Part shown: positions 55,217-64,000 of the stretch, piece after piece
How the letters are laid out: each line of letters opens with the position of its first letter
How positions within the stretch are numbered: position 1 is the stretch's first letter
DNA from: Xiphydria camelus
Lineage: Eukaryota; Arthropoda; Insecta; Hymenoptera; Xiphydriidae
DNA length: 64,000 nt
Assembly: GCA_963678675.1 (NCBI GenBank)
Contig: OY783201.1
Coordinates: 16,857,769-16,921,768, forward strand
Direction of reading: 5' to 3'
Program-made: the position numbers and the translations under genes
Notes under the pieces: model-generated
What the model was told of the DNA's origin: nothing
Database searches by the model: none
Seen by the model: only the letters and a program-made list of their open reading frames with translations

Positions 55217-55556
55217 TCTTTACTCTTCTTCGCTACAACACATGGCGACCGCTACCACTTGCGCTCACTTGGAGCGCTCGGTAGAGAATGCGCGTTCAGC
55301 AGATTTTTACTGAGCTGCTCCACAAATGTTGCGGAGCGGAATGATCTGCTGAATGCACCCATTGCCTACTACCGCGCCACCACTCGGGCATGCACGAGCC
55401 TATAGAGAACGCTCCGTACTGTTCCGTACATCGATACAGTGAGCGTGTAGTAGTAAGTGTGTAGCTAGCGCTCGGGGAAAGGGGACCTCCGAGTCGTGAC
55501 GGAGAGAGCCGATGCATCCCAAGTTTTGTTGCTGCCATGCAGAGATGTCAGTAACT
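55217..55556. other. No gene recognised; small inverted repeat
   Basis: TTCAGCAGAT near 55297 and ATCTGCTGAA near 55348 form a small foldback with GAGCTGCTCC inside. ATACAGTGAGCGTGTAGTAG is shared with 24280. Confidence 0.5.
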
Positions 55557-56130
55557 AGTTACTTTTGTATCGAGTTACGCAAAAGTTACACGCTATAGGC
55601 TGTATTGGGAAACGGAATTCCTTACGTTACATTGCTACACAATTATCGAGGTATCGCTTGCTACTTGTTCCATTGATAACGAGGAACGAAGAAGTTCAGT
55701 TATTTGTTACACTTGTATCGAATAAGAAATCTTATTTCGTTACTCATTACATTTGTATCGAGTAACAATATGAAATTTCGTTATTTATTTCTGTTCGTAG
55801 CATGTAATGAATTAAAATTTCGTTACTCGAAACAAATATAACGAGTAACGCAATTAAATTGGTTACTCGATACAAACGTAACGAGTAACGCAATTAAATT
55901 GCGATACTTGTTACATTTGTATCGAGTATCGCAATTAAATTGATACTCAATACAAATGTAACCAGTAACGCAATTAAATTGGTTACTCGATTAATAATCT
56001 CGGTCGAGATTATTGAATTAATAAAATAATAAAGTTGCACGGCAAAGTTACAAATGTAACGAGTAACGCAATTTAATTAGTTACTCGATACACAAATGTA
56101 ACAAGTATCGCAATGAAATTGGTTACAATT
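55557..56130. repeat. Minisatellite of GTAACGAGTAACGCAATTAA units
   Basis: The words GTTACTCGATACAAA, TGTAACGAGTAACGCAATTA and AATTGGTTACTCGATA alternate in both orientations for over 500 bases, with more decay at the left. The CTCGGTCGAG palindrome found at 23885 is embedded near 56000. Confidence 0.8.
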
Positions 56131-57112
56131 AATGATTAGAATGTCAACATCCAGTACTGATATATTCATAAGAGACATTTCTATGTATATACACACACAT
56201 ATATATATATATATATCCATTAGACATTGTATATCCACCAACGTATGTGCAATGTATATGAAATGTATGTGCAAATGCTGTATGGGAAATTGGTTAGTAA
56301 ACTTTATTTTTATTGTATGAAATGAATTTTTCTGATTTTCCTGTACATATGATTTTTTATTTCCTACAACTTCTTTCTAGAAATGGATGGAAAGTGGCGA
56401 ATTTTGGTTGTGTTTTCATATAAAAGTTCTGTATTACACATAAGAAGAGTTGAAGAAGTTACACATATGCCATAATCGATTTGTAAAACGATGTTGACTT
56501 CAGTATTTAGTGAGTTCGTGACATAGGTACATGTATAGAACATTAACGGTCATTCGCAAATACATCGAGTACGTTCTTCAGTCAGTGATATGAGGGGGAT
56601 CGGAACAGAGTTATCACTCGCACACACACTGTCTTGCCGCCCGAAGGATCATAATAAACAATCCGTGACGGTAGTAACGCGTCGGTTCCGCGACTTATAG
56701 GTCGGGTATGATTTAATGCGTTCGAGTGTCGTCTGTTTACATGGGACATCGTGCTATTATAGACACAATATTGAACTTAACTCGTGAATTCGATCGTATA
56801 TTGTATACTGGTATTACAATATTCAGATATTGCCTTGTGATTTATTCATTATTGCGTGGACATTGCGTGTGTGAATTTGAGTTATTCCAGTGAGCATCGA
56901 AGAGTCAAATTACGAAGAACCAAATTCTGTATAAGTGAAAGGTGATAACATTAACGAACTTGAGGCAATCAATGCAGATGCGAGTGGATGAATTTATTAA
57001 GGTACGTTCATTTTGGTTTTTCTTCATGATTATTGTTTGTATAATGACGGTGGGTCTTCTGTTATATCAATATGATGCTAGTTGTGTAAAATTCCGAGAG
57101 CATGTTTATTAC
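56131..57112. other. No gene recognised; short AT microsatellite
   Basis: (AT)n at about 56198-56217. A 65-codon frame at 56942-57139 contains one hydrophobic stretch (WFFFMIIVCIMTVGLLLY) but has no other support. Confidence 0.5.
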
Positions 57113-57377
57113 AGAGGTGTCAACCTCTGGATGCTTTGAAATACAATTGCCGTTGATTTTTGCTATAATTTATTAATTGTGGATTATTTTATAAAAGTGG
57201 TCTACAGTAATTGTAAGTGCATCTCTATTCCATACTGCTAATGATTATTTTTCCAGTGCATTGTGTGCACAAGCAGTGCATCCGGTGCACAAGCAAATAT
57301 ACCGTCCATAAGTATCGAGCGATACTTTCTGCCATACTCGTTATATTTACGTTTTAGGATCATGCATGCACTGATAA

Positions 57378-57538
57378 AAAAAAGTAGAATTTTGCACATT
57401 GTTTCCTCACATTCTTCCTGTCAAAACTTCCTCGTCGAGGAAAAAAAAATTGAAAACAAAACATGCTTCCTCATAGAGGTTGCTTTATAAACATTTAACA
57501 ATGATGAGGACGTAATGTGCAACGTTCTACTTTTTTAA
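57378..57538. mobile_element. 161-bp hairpin MITE
   Basis: AAAAAGTAGAATTTTGCACA is mirrored by TGTGCAACGTTCTACTTTTT. The inside holds TTCCTCGTCGAGGAA, a second small palindrome. Confidence 0.7.
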
Positions 57539-57857
57539 TATGATTGCCATAACTCTTAAACGCACTCCGATTTTTTTAAAATTTACTCGAAACAATTTGT
57601 ATTATCTACGAGATGTTTGTATAGAAATATCAATGGCCGCTTCTCAAAAATGTTCGGTCAAAATCAAAGTGAAAAATAAAATGGAAGCAATGTGCAAGAT
57701 TTTACTTGACATCCTTTTACTTCCTCCTAGAGGATGCTTTGTTTTCGTGAATTTTATTTCGAGATTTTGATGGACGGTTGCGGCTTTCCTGGTTGTCGTC
57801 GTCCCGAACAATCACTGCGGTTTAATGTAATGAGTCATTTATCTACATAGAATCAGT

Positions 57858-57892
57858 GTATATATATATATATATATATATATCTCTCTCTC
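57858..57892. repeat. TA/CT microsatellite
   Basis: About 13 TA units followed by four CT units, directly upstream of the hAT coding start. Confidence 0.9.
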
Positions 57893-59305
57893 GCTGGTGA
57901 AAGCAATATGTGTAACGTTGCCGATGATTCCTCCGCAACAACACTCGTCGAGAGAGGATACGGATATGGGGAACTCGGATATTGAGGAGAGTGATCTTGA
58001 GAGCCTTATAGAGGAATGCAACAAGCATGCCTTTTCCGATGGGGAATATTTTGAAATCGATTTGGAAAATTCTTCGTTGCGTGGTACGCTTATCGGAGCT
58101 TGCAAGAAATGTGTGTCACATAAAACGATAAAAGGATCATTCAGATCACCATCAAATTTTACAACGCACATTAGGGTATGTTTCATAAATAAATGTGCTT
58201 TAGCTACACATAAACTGTTAGTAACGTAAGCTTATTCTTTCCATTTTTTCGCGACGGAATTTACAGCGTAAACATGCAGATTATTATCAGGCTTTCTTGG
58301 ATTATAAAAAGAGTAAGTCGCAAGCTCCAGTAATTCGAGATCGCGAACCTCGCGTTTCTTGTGAATTTTCTCAAAGAAGCTTCGAAATGAACATCACGAA
58401 CTACGTTATAGAAAGTATGGCATCGCTTAGTACGGTCGAGATGCCAAGTTTTCAGAAAATGTTTGACGGTGAGTCCATCGTGAAAGTATTTAAAGCTTTT
58501 AATATCAAAAACTAAATCCAGCTTCATAGTTAAGTCGACCGCTGAAACAGCTCTCATTCCAAAAAATATCTAACTGCATCATAATTTATTATTATTGGTG
58601 TTACTTTTACTGGAATTTTTTAATGGTTGGGTCGGTTTTTTTAATTTCCTTTATTTTGCGCGTATTATCTTGTATTTTAAATTGCTTTATATATTTAGAT
58701 TTTCAAATAAAGCAACGTAACAAAACGTTGAAGCATATTACGAGGAATACGCTTTGCAAACGGATCGAGGTGCTGTACCAAAATAAAATGCAAGAGATAC
58801 GAAGCAACCTCAATAACGACGCAATCTATGTCTGCACTACAGCAGACATATAGACCTCTAGGAGTCGTAGGTTTATAGGCGTCACAGCACATTGGGTGAG
58901 AAACCACTTAAAAGAATAGTTATTAGCGAAGACTAACATTTTTTTCAGCGATTGTCAATATTGTAGACAAATGCAAACACAATACACATTTTGTGGATTT
59001 GTAAATTATAGATCGAACCGAAGACGCTGATACTGAAGTCAATTGCGATCGCTTGTCGAAGATTTTCTGGCACCCATTCAGCGGAGAGAATAGCCGATGT
59101 TCTGATAGAAATAAATTCCTCTTTTAGTTTGAATGCCGAGAAAATAGTGGCAACAGTCACCGATAATGGATCGAATTTTGTGAAAGCTTTTCGCGAGTTT
59201 GGTATCCATGTAGCTAACAGTTTTTTGGGCGGTAAGAAAATACATGTTCTGAGATTATTGCCCCCTTCACAATATGGTATATTCGAGATATGTTTAAGGA
59301 AAGAG

Positions 59306-59470
59306 CACACTGAAAAAAATTTTCAGGGAATTGAGCAATAATTCTGGCTGAACCAACCAGAATTTTTAGCCACCGTGGCCACAGCCAGAAGTTTTCTTAA
59401 GACAACCAGACGAGTATGGCTAAGCTAATATGTTTAAAGTAACAATATCGTGATGTTTGTGTCAAGCTGC
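59306..59470. mobile_element. CACTG-type element end with CCAGAA motifs
   Basis: CACTGAAAAAAATTTTCAGG at 59306 is followed by TTCTGGCTG, ACCAACCAGAA, AGCCAGAAG and ACAACCAGAC words. The tip and the subterminal motif array resemble CACTA/Chapaev-type ends. The opposite end is not identified. Confidence 0.4.
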
Positions 59471-59493
59471 GCTGTACTGTTGAGCCAGTTATT

Positions 59494-59692
59494 TATTCTG
59501 ATTGATTCAGACGTGCAGTATGCCTACGTACGCTGTACTGTATCGCTAAATTCCACGGAAATTCTGGTTCATCTAGACAAGCAGTATAGCTGTGTCAGCT
59601 ATACCGTATTGCTAAACTGCGCGGGAATTTTGGTTCATTTAGACAAGCAGTATAGCTGTGTCAGCTATACCGTATTGCTAAATTGCAAGTAG
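59494..59692. repeat. Three tandem 66-bp units
   Basis: AGACAAGCAGTATAGC occurs at 59575 and 59641, and a diverged unit precedes them. The two right units are nearly identical. The period is a multiple of three, so an open frame repeats VHLDKQYSCVSYTVLLN, but nothing else supports coding. Confidence 0.75.
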
Positions 59693-60000
59693 GATTTTGC
59701 AAAAAGGGGGCGCGCACGCCTATGCTGCCGCCTGCCAACCCGCCTACTATAGTGTCGGTTTTTTTTCCAACCCTACCGGGATTCGAATATTCTTTTTCTT
59801 TTTTATAGAAGGGGAAATGCATTTACGCACCATCCCCAGGTTTGGCTAGAAACCCGGAGGTGTGTGGAGCTCAGGTGATCCCGCGACGAGAAAGTGCAAT
59901 GTCGCGGGGCCCACACCGGGATTCGAACCTGCGTTCCTTAGATGAGATGCTTCGAGACTGGGAATGCTCGCTTTCTACCAATTGCGCCACCGACTCTTCA
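59690..60000 (-). repeat. SINE F with tRNA-like head, copy 2
   Basis: On the minus strand the head (59999-59910) has TGGCGCAATTGG (A box) and GGTTCGAATCC (B box). The body downstream includes a T-rich junction and AAACCGACACTATAGTAGGC and ends at GCAAAATCCTA. Compare 60430-60782. Confidence 0.6.
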
Positions 60001-60108
60001 AGTGGTCTTAGCTAAAATAGGCCTTTATATAATGCAACACTGAGATATCTCGGCAAAAATATTTAAATAAATATTTAATTTGCTATCGGGGTACCGACTC
60101 GACTTCTA

Positions 60109-60438
60109 CCGTATGTCCCACTCTCTACGGGCCAGTTTGAAGTTACCTTCGGGGAGGCTTGGTCGGTAATCGAAACATTTAATACCGGTAGAAGTCGAGT
60201 CGGTAGTTAGAGTTGGTGTCAATTCGGGAGATCGAAGCGTCTAATCTCGAAATTATGAATTTGTGAATAATGACGAGTAATTTCCATTATTCACAAATTC
60301 ATAATTTCAAAGTTAGACGCTTCGATCACCCGAATTGACACCAACTCTAACTACCGACTCGACTTCTACCGGTATTAAATGACTCAAGTACCGACCAAGC
60401 CTCCCCGAAGGTAACTTCAAACTGGCCCGTACAGAGTG
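60109..60438. mobile_element. Foldback B, copy 4, in hAT intron 4
   Basis: CCGTATGTCCCACTCTCTAC at the left, next to TA, and the mirrored GGCCCGTACAGAGTG at the right, cut short by SINE F. The centre is ATAATGACGAGTAATTTCCA. Confidence 0.8.
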
Positions 60439-60782
60439 CCCCGATAGCCAGGTGGCTTTACAGTGGTGGCACTGTGGGACCACGCGGTGACTTTGAGAAA
60501 CATTACAGTGATGTCTTGGTGCGTGCCCACTGGGGTACCACTGTGGCATCACGCAGTGCACACGGTGGATAAAGTGGATAAAGTGGGATTTTGCAAAAGG
60601 GGAACTGCATGCAGTGACTTTACCGAGGTTTTTCACTGCAGTGCCGCCGCCTGCCACCAGTCTAGTAGTGTCGCTTTTTTTTTCACGCCCTAACGGGATT
60701 TGAACCTGCGATCTTTAGAATACGAGATGCTTCGAAACTGGGAATGCTTCGCATTCTACCAATTGAGCCACCGACTCTTCAA
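60430..60782 (-). repeat. SINE F with tRNA-like head, copy 3 (longest)
   Basis: Minus strand: tRNA-like head 60781-60690 with TGGCTCAATTGG and GGTTCAAATCC, then an A-rich link and a body ending GGCTATCGGGG at 60438. The body matches 29400-29612 and 61660-61728. A pol III promoter with a tRNA-derived head and a repeated body is the standard SINE plan. Confidence 0.65.
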
Positions 60783-60889
60783 GCGCGATGTTGCTCCACT
60801 CCGGTCATAATATAGAAACCGGACATGACAGTGACTGCTTTCGAAAGTTCTCATTAAATTTTTAAAAATAATTTGATCTTTTTCTTTTT

Positions 60890-61506
60890 GAAAATAAATG
60901 TCAACATAACCACGTAACATAAACAAAGAATTAGTAAATAAAAGTAGTTTTAAAAGTGCAAGTGCAATAATGCCGCTAGTGGAAGGAGAAGCGGTATTGA
61001 AAGCAGAGAGAGAGGGTTTGTATTTTCCTGCGGAATCAAAAAGAGAAACCAAAATGCAGTGAAAATCGTCGCTTCTTGCGTACAATCGTCACACATGGTA
61101 CTATTTGCCCTACCGATTTACGTACAGAAGCGTTGCAAAAACATGTTTGCGTCTTCCTCTGGCCCAGCTGCACTTGCACGTTACTTCTTTATTGTTGTTT
61201 ACTAGTAAGATGTTCACTTCAACTTCGTGAGGAGCACTTGTTACATGTGACGATTGTACGCAAGAAGCGACGATTTTCACTGTATTTTGGTTTTTCTTTT
61301 TGATTCAGCAGGAAAATACAAACTGCTTTTTCAGTACCGCTTCTCCTTCCACTAGCGGCATTTTTGACTCTCCTAGAACTGACAAGATATCTTCGATATC
61401 GATATTCATCACTTATGAATTGGGTTTATTGCACTTGCACTCTTAAAACTACTTTTAGGTATTTACACAAATACTTTGTTTACGTTACATGGTTATCTTG
61501 ACATTC
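60890..61506. repeat. Foldback in hAT intron 4
   Basis: AACATAACCACGTAACATAA near 60903 is mirrored near 61480, GCAAGTGCAATAATGCCGCT near 60957 is mirrored in parts near 61350 and 61430, and GTACAATCGTCACACATG near 61080 is mirrored near 61245. The loop is about 150 bases. No coding content. Confidence 0.7.
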
Positions 61507-61588
61507 GGTCCGCAACGACGGCCATCTTAGGAAGAACGAAACGCCACCATACAGCGGTGTCCGACGCGAATAAAAGTTCCGTACGGCG

Positions 61589-61740
61589 TCAGCGAATAGA
61601 CCAATCAGGATCAAGTATTCCGTTCTGGCAAAAATTCGCACTCCGGATCCTCACTGTGGCATCAGAGTAACGTCACTCAGTGACGCCACCGCGTGACTTT
61701 TGGGTGAAAGTCACGCTTGGCTATCGGGGTGGGACATACG
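61589..61740. repeat. Scraps of MITE A and SINE F
   Basis: AGCGAATAGACCAATCAGGA at 61589 is MITE A; CTCACTGTGGCATCA to GGCTATCGGGG (61650-61728) is the end of a SINE F body. Confidence 0.6.
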
Positions 61741-61742
61741 GT

Positions 61743-62093
61743 ACTGGTATTTCGTATGCCTCGGGCACAGAACCGCACAGTTGCAGGGATCTCTTCGGCC
61801 GGGCTTGGTCGGTATTCGAGCCACTTTTACCGGCAGAAGTCGAGTCGAGAGTTAGAGTTGGTGTCAATTCGGGAGATCGAAGCGTCTAATCTCGAAATCG
61901 TGAATTTGTGAATAATGGAAATTACTCACCATAATTCACAAATCCACGATTTCGAAGTTAGACGCTTCGATCTCCCGAAGTGACACCAACTCTAACTACC
62001 GACTTGACTTCTACCGGTAAAAATTGCTCGAATACCGACCAAGCCCGGCCGAAGGGGTCCCTGCAACTGTGTGGAACTGCGCGAGGCATCCAG
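61743..62093. mobile_element. Foldback B, copy 5
   Basis: CTGG-TATTTCGTAT-GCCTCG at the left and CGAGGCATCCAG at the right, each next to TA. The loop region reads TGGAAATTACTCACCA, the reverse orientation of that in the other copies, as expected if the stem can flip. Confidence 0.75.
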
Positions 62094-62676
62094 TAGGTAT
62101 AGTCCACCCAGCCATACCGTTCAGTCACACTACACATAAGTTTACAGTTGGTGTAAACATACGTTTCATAGTCCAGCTAACTATACCTATATACCTATAT
62201 TATGTATAATCATACAGTTGGGGTAAGAATACGTCAATCTGCTTAGGATAACCTTTCTAGTATATTAAGTAATCAGATGCCATATTGCTGCATCAAACAT
62301 ATCTGTTAGCAATACTTGGACTGCTAACATAGCAATGCTGTATCTCAAACACAACTAATAGAATTACTGTAATAAAAATATTTTTAGGGGGGAATGGCTA
62401 GAAAGTCTCAGCCAGAAATGTATTGCTGTGTTAAAACTAAAGATTCTTTTCAGTGCAGGAAGGCAAGAAGATAAAAGTGGCAGTCGCAAAAATTAGATAA
62501 CACATTCCAGGAAAAACCTTGAAATTGACCTGGTATAATTGGTATACGTAACTCACACGTGATACACACATATTGTTTTATATAACATATCCCAATATAC
62601 CTTGTTTCCATTCGGGTTGGCTCATGGCTTCCGATTATATAAAACTTTATATGTCCTGTATTTTATTCGATTTTAG
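62094..62676. other. Rest of hAT intron 4
   Basis: AT-rich, with repeated TATACCTATA words near 62185. It ends in the acceptor TTCGATTTTAG before exon 5. Confidence 0.6.
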
Positions 62677-64000
62677 ATGGAGATTCAGATTTCGATGAAG
62701 ATGAATCAATGGCTGTTAATTTACCTTCTACATTAGATTCGAATTTGGATAACGATAATGTAGCCCCTGAGATCGATGAAGCGGTTCCCGAGGCGATCGG
62801 TAACCTCGGCTTGATGTTGCCTAAGCACTTGCGATGTGCAAGTCACACCTTGCACTTGATTGCATCAGTTGACATAATAAAAATAATAAAGGCCTCGAGC
62901 TATCTCTGTCCAATTCACTTTGGAGCTCTGGAAAAGTGCACAGCATTATGGAATGTCCTCCGGTCTCCAAAGTCATATGAAGTAATCAAAGATTATCTGG
63001 GGGTTGCCTTACCTCGTCCAGTCGTAACACGGTGGAACTCAATGTATAATTCTCTGGAGCGTATCGTAGCATTTAAGGAAAAAGTTGTGGAGATAAGTCT
63101 TCTTGTCGGAATATCAACTGTTCTAACCGAGAATGACTTCAGATACCTCGAAGTATACCTGAAGATCTTAAAACCTCTGGCAGCAACAATCGATCTGTTG
63201 CAAGGGGAAACTTATTGCTACTACGGGGACCTTCTCCCGTCTTTAGTATCAATGAGAAGAAAATTAAATGTACTGCAGCAATCAAATTCGAAGATAAGTA
63301 CACGGTATATGCCACTGGTCACCGGTATTATTCAGGCGCTTGACGAAAGATTTGATGTATTCTTTGCGATCGACGATGATGTCGCTGGAGCAGCGATAGC
63401 CGCAGTCAGCCATCCGCGCTTTAAGACAAGGTGGCTCGCTTCTTTTCCTGACTCAAAGCGCCGGAAAGTCGACAATCTCTTTTTAAAAGCAGTCGCAGAG
63501 GAACGACGCAGATCAGAAGAAGCGATTCCGGAAGTAAACGGGCTTGAACACCAGGTGGATGATTTCTTTGACTTTGGAGACGGTGAGGCCGCTGCTCCCA
63601 GTGCAAGGGAAACCGAGAGCGTAGAAAATGCCAAGTATATGGCAAATTCGAATACTGACTTGGACATGTTAAACGAGTACCCAATAATAAAAAATGTATT
63701 TATCAAATTTAATACTCCGCTGCCATCATCTGCCCCTGTCGAGCGTTTATTTAGTTTTGCTACAATGATGAACTTACCGAAATGGAATCGCTTATCAGAA
63801 GAGCATTTTGAGCAACGGGTTCTGATGAAGGCCAACGCTGTTAAAGCTTCAAATAATGCTAATTCTTTATAGTGGGGTGATTACAAAAAAGTAGTATCAC
63901 GAAAGACTGTAATATTTTATAGTCGAGTTATAACCACATTAACCAATCCTTCAGGCTGCCTTGTCAATACATTTACTGATCTTTCTGGTTGAGTTATCGC

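Larger units (their letters stand above)
57924..63872 (+). pseudogene. hAT transposase, five exons, one in-frame TAG
   Basis: Exons 57924-58175, 58267-58468, 58699-58895, 59012-59231 and 62677-63872 join with GT-AG introns to 2067 bases, 689 codons including the stop, all in frame. The order is an acidic N terminus, a BED zinc finger (CKKC...IKGSFRSPSNFTTHIRRKH split by intron 1), YVCTTADI with the first core Asp, CRRFSGTHSAERIADVL, TVTDNGSNFVKAF with the second, LRCASHTLHL, VVTRWNSMYNSLERI, and the dimerisation domain with PSSAPVERLFSFA carrying the core Glu. The only break is TAG 58851-58853, where relatives have Trp after ADI. Intron 4 is 3.4 kb because SINEs, foldbacks and other elements landed in it. 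I chose ATG 57924; upstream in-frame codons lack an ATG. Confidence 0.85.
57113..64000 (+). mobile_element. hAT element, right end outside the window
   Basis: Holds the five-exon hAT transposase. CAGAGGTGTCAACC at 57113 resembles a hAT terminal repeat, but no mirror copy was found before 64000, so the left border is a guess and the right border is unknown. Confidence 0.4.

Noticed and set aside
56942..57139. Small membrane protein gene
   Set aside because: One hydrophobic stretch in a 65-codon frame is expected by chance in AT-rich DNA, and no second copy or splice context supports it.
59450..59692. Gene for a protein with 22-residue repeats
   Set aside because: Explained by three 66-bp tandem DNA units; no start context or partner exons.
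60690..60781. Functional tRNA gene
   Set aside because: A and B boxes are good, but the anticodon arm and acceptor stem do not pair and the sequence is joined to a repeated body.
63332..63835. A 167-codon minus-strand frame
   Set aside because: Antisense to exon 5 of the hAT transposase.

Overview
This is eukaryotic, AT-rich DNA, almost certainly from an insect. Transposases carry GT-AG introns, the RNA polymerase III-type repeats have A and B boxes, poly(A) signals are AATAAA, and the mobile families present (piggyBac, mariner, hAT, P/THAP, pogo-like, a LINE with RNase H, a Helentron-like element) are a typical insect mix. Hymenoptera is my guess, but nothing here proves the order. Nearly the whole window is nested mobile elements. 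I see one good candidate for a host-type gene: an intron-free, glutamine-rich 1201-residue reading frame at 12148-15753.

Layout. 1-5.9 kb: dispersed repeats, a tandem array of a ~350-bp hairpin unit, and ends of elements with repeated subterminal heptamers. 5.9-8.2 kb: a 1946-bp foldback whose two 878-bp arms each carry an arginine/serine-rich coding fragment; it sits at a TA inside a transposon end for which two empty sites exist elsewhere in the window. 8.8-10.8 kb: a gutted P element with a THAP domain. 11.1-11.7 kb: a small element flanked by TTAA. 12.1-15.8 kb: the Q-rich gene. 16.3-22.3 kb: copy 1 of a pogo-like transposon with ~0.7-kb terminal inverted repeats, broken by three insertions. 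23.1-23.8 kb: a deleted mariner. 24-25.4 kb: small foldbacks. 26.2-27.9 kb: a Helentron-like element with eleven ~130-bp tandem units. 28.1-29.4 kb: a 540-bp-arm foldback. 30.1-33.4 kb: a piggyBac element, complete at both ends, inserted at a TTAA in another foldback. 34.3-35.0 kb: a near-perfect hairpin and a tRNA-like repeat. 35.0-44.6 kb: copy 2 of the pogo-like transposon, with a 5.6-kb LINE inserted in its last coding exon and a 15-bp target duplication. 45.2-51.5 kb: a nest of foldbacks that multiply two short coding-like fragments. 52.9-53.8 kb: a foldback split by a Mutator-like element with a 9-bp target duplication. 54.5-57.5 kb: inverted-repeat element, minisatellite, hairpin. 57.9-63.9 kb: a five-exon hAT transposase whose exons join in frame over 689 codons with one TAG, its last intron swollen by SINEs and foldbacks.

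How the parts relate. Insertion order can be read directly: LINE into pogo-like copy 2; piggyBac into a foldback; 127-bp MITE into foldback G, itself in pogo-like copy 1; Mutator-like MITE into foldback S2. Several foldback families share TA target duplications and an end close to CCGTATGTCC, which suggests one Tc1/mariner-type machinery moved them. The piggyBac and hAT transposases each look complete apart from one amber codon. Everything rests on reading the sequence by eye; no database was searched, and repeat borders given without a target duplication are approximate.
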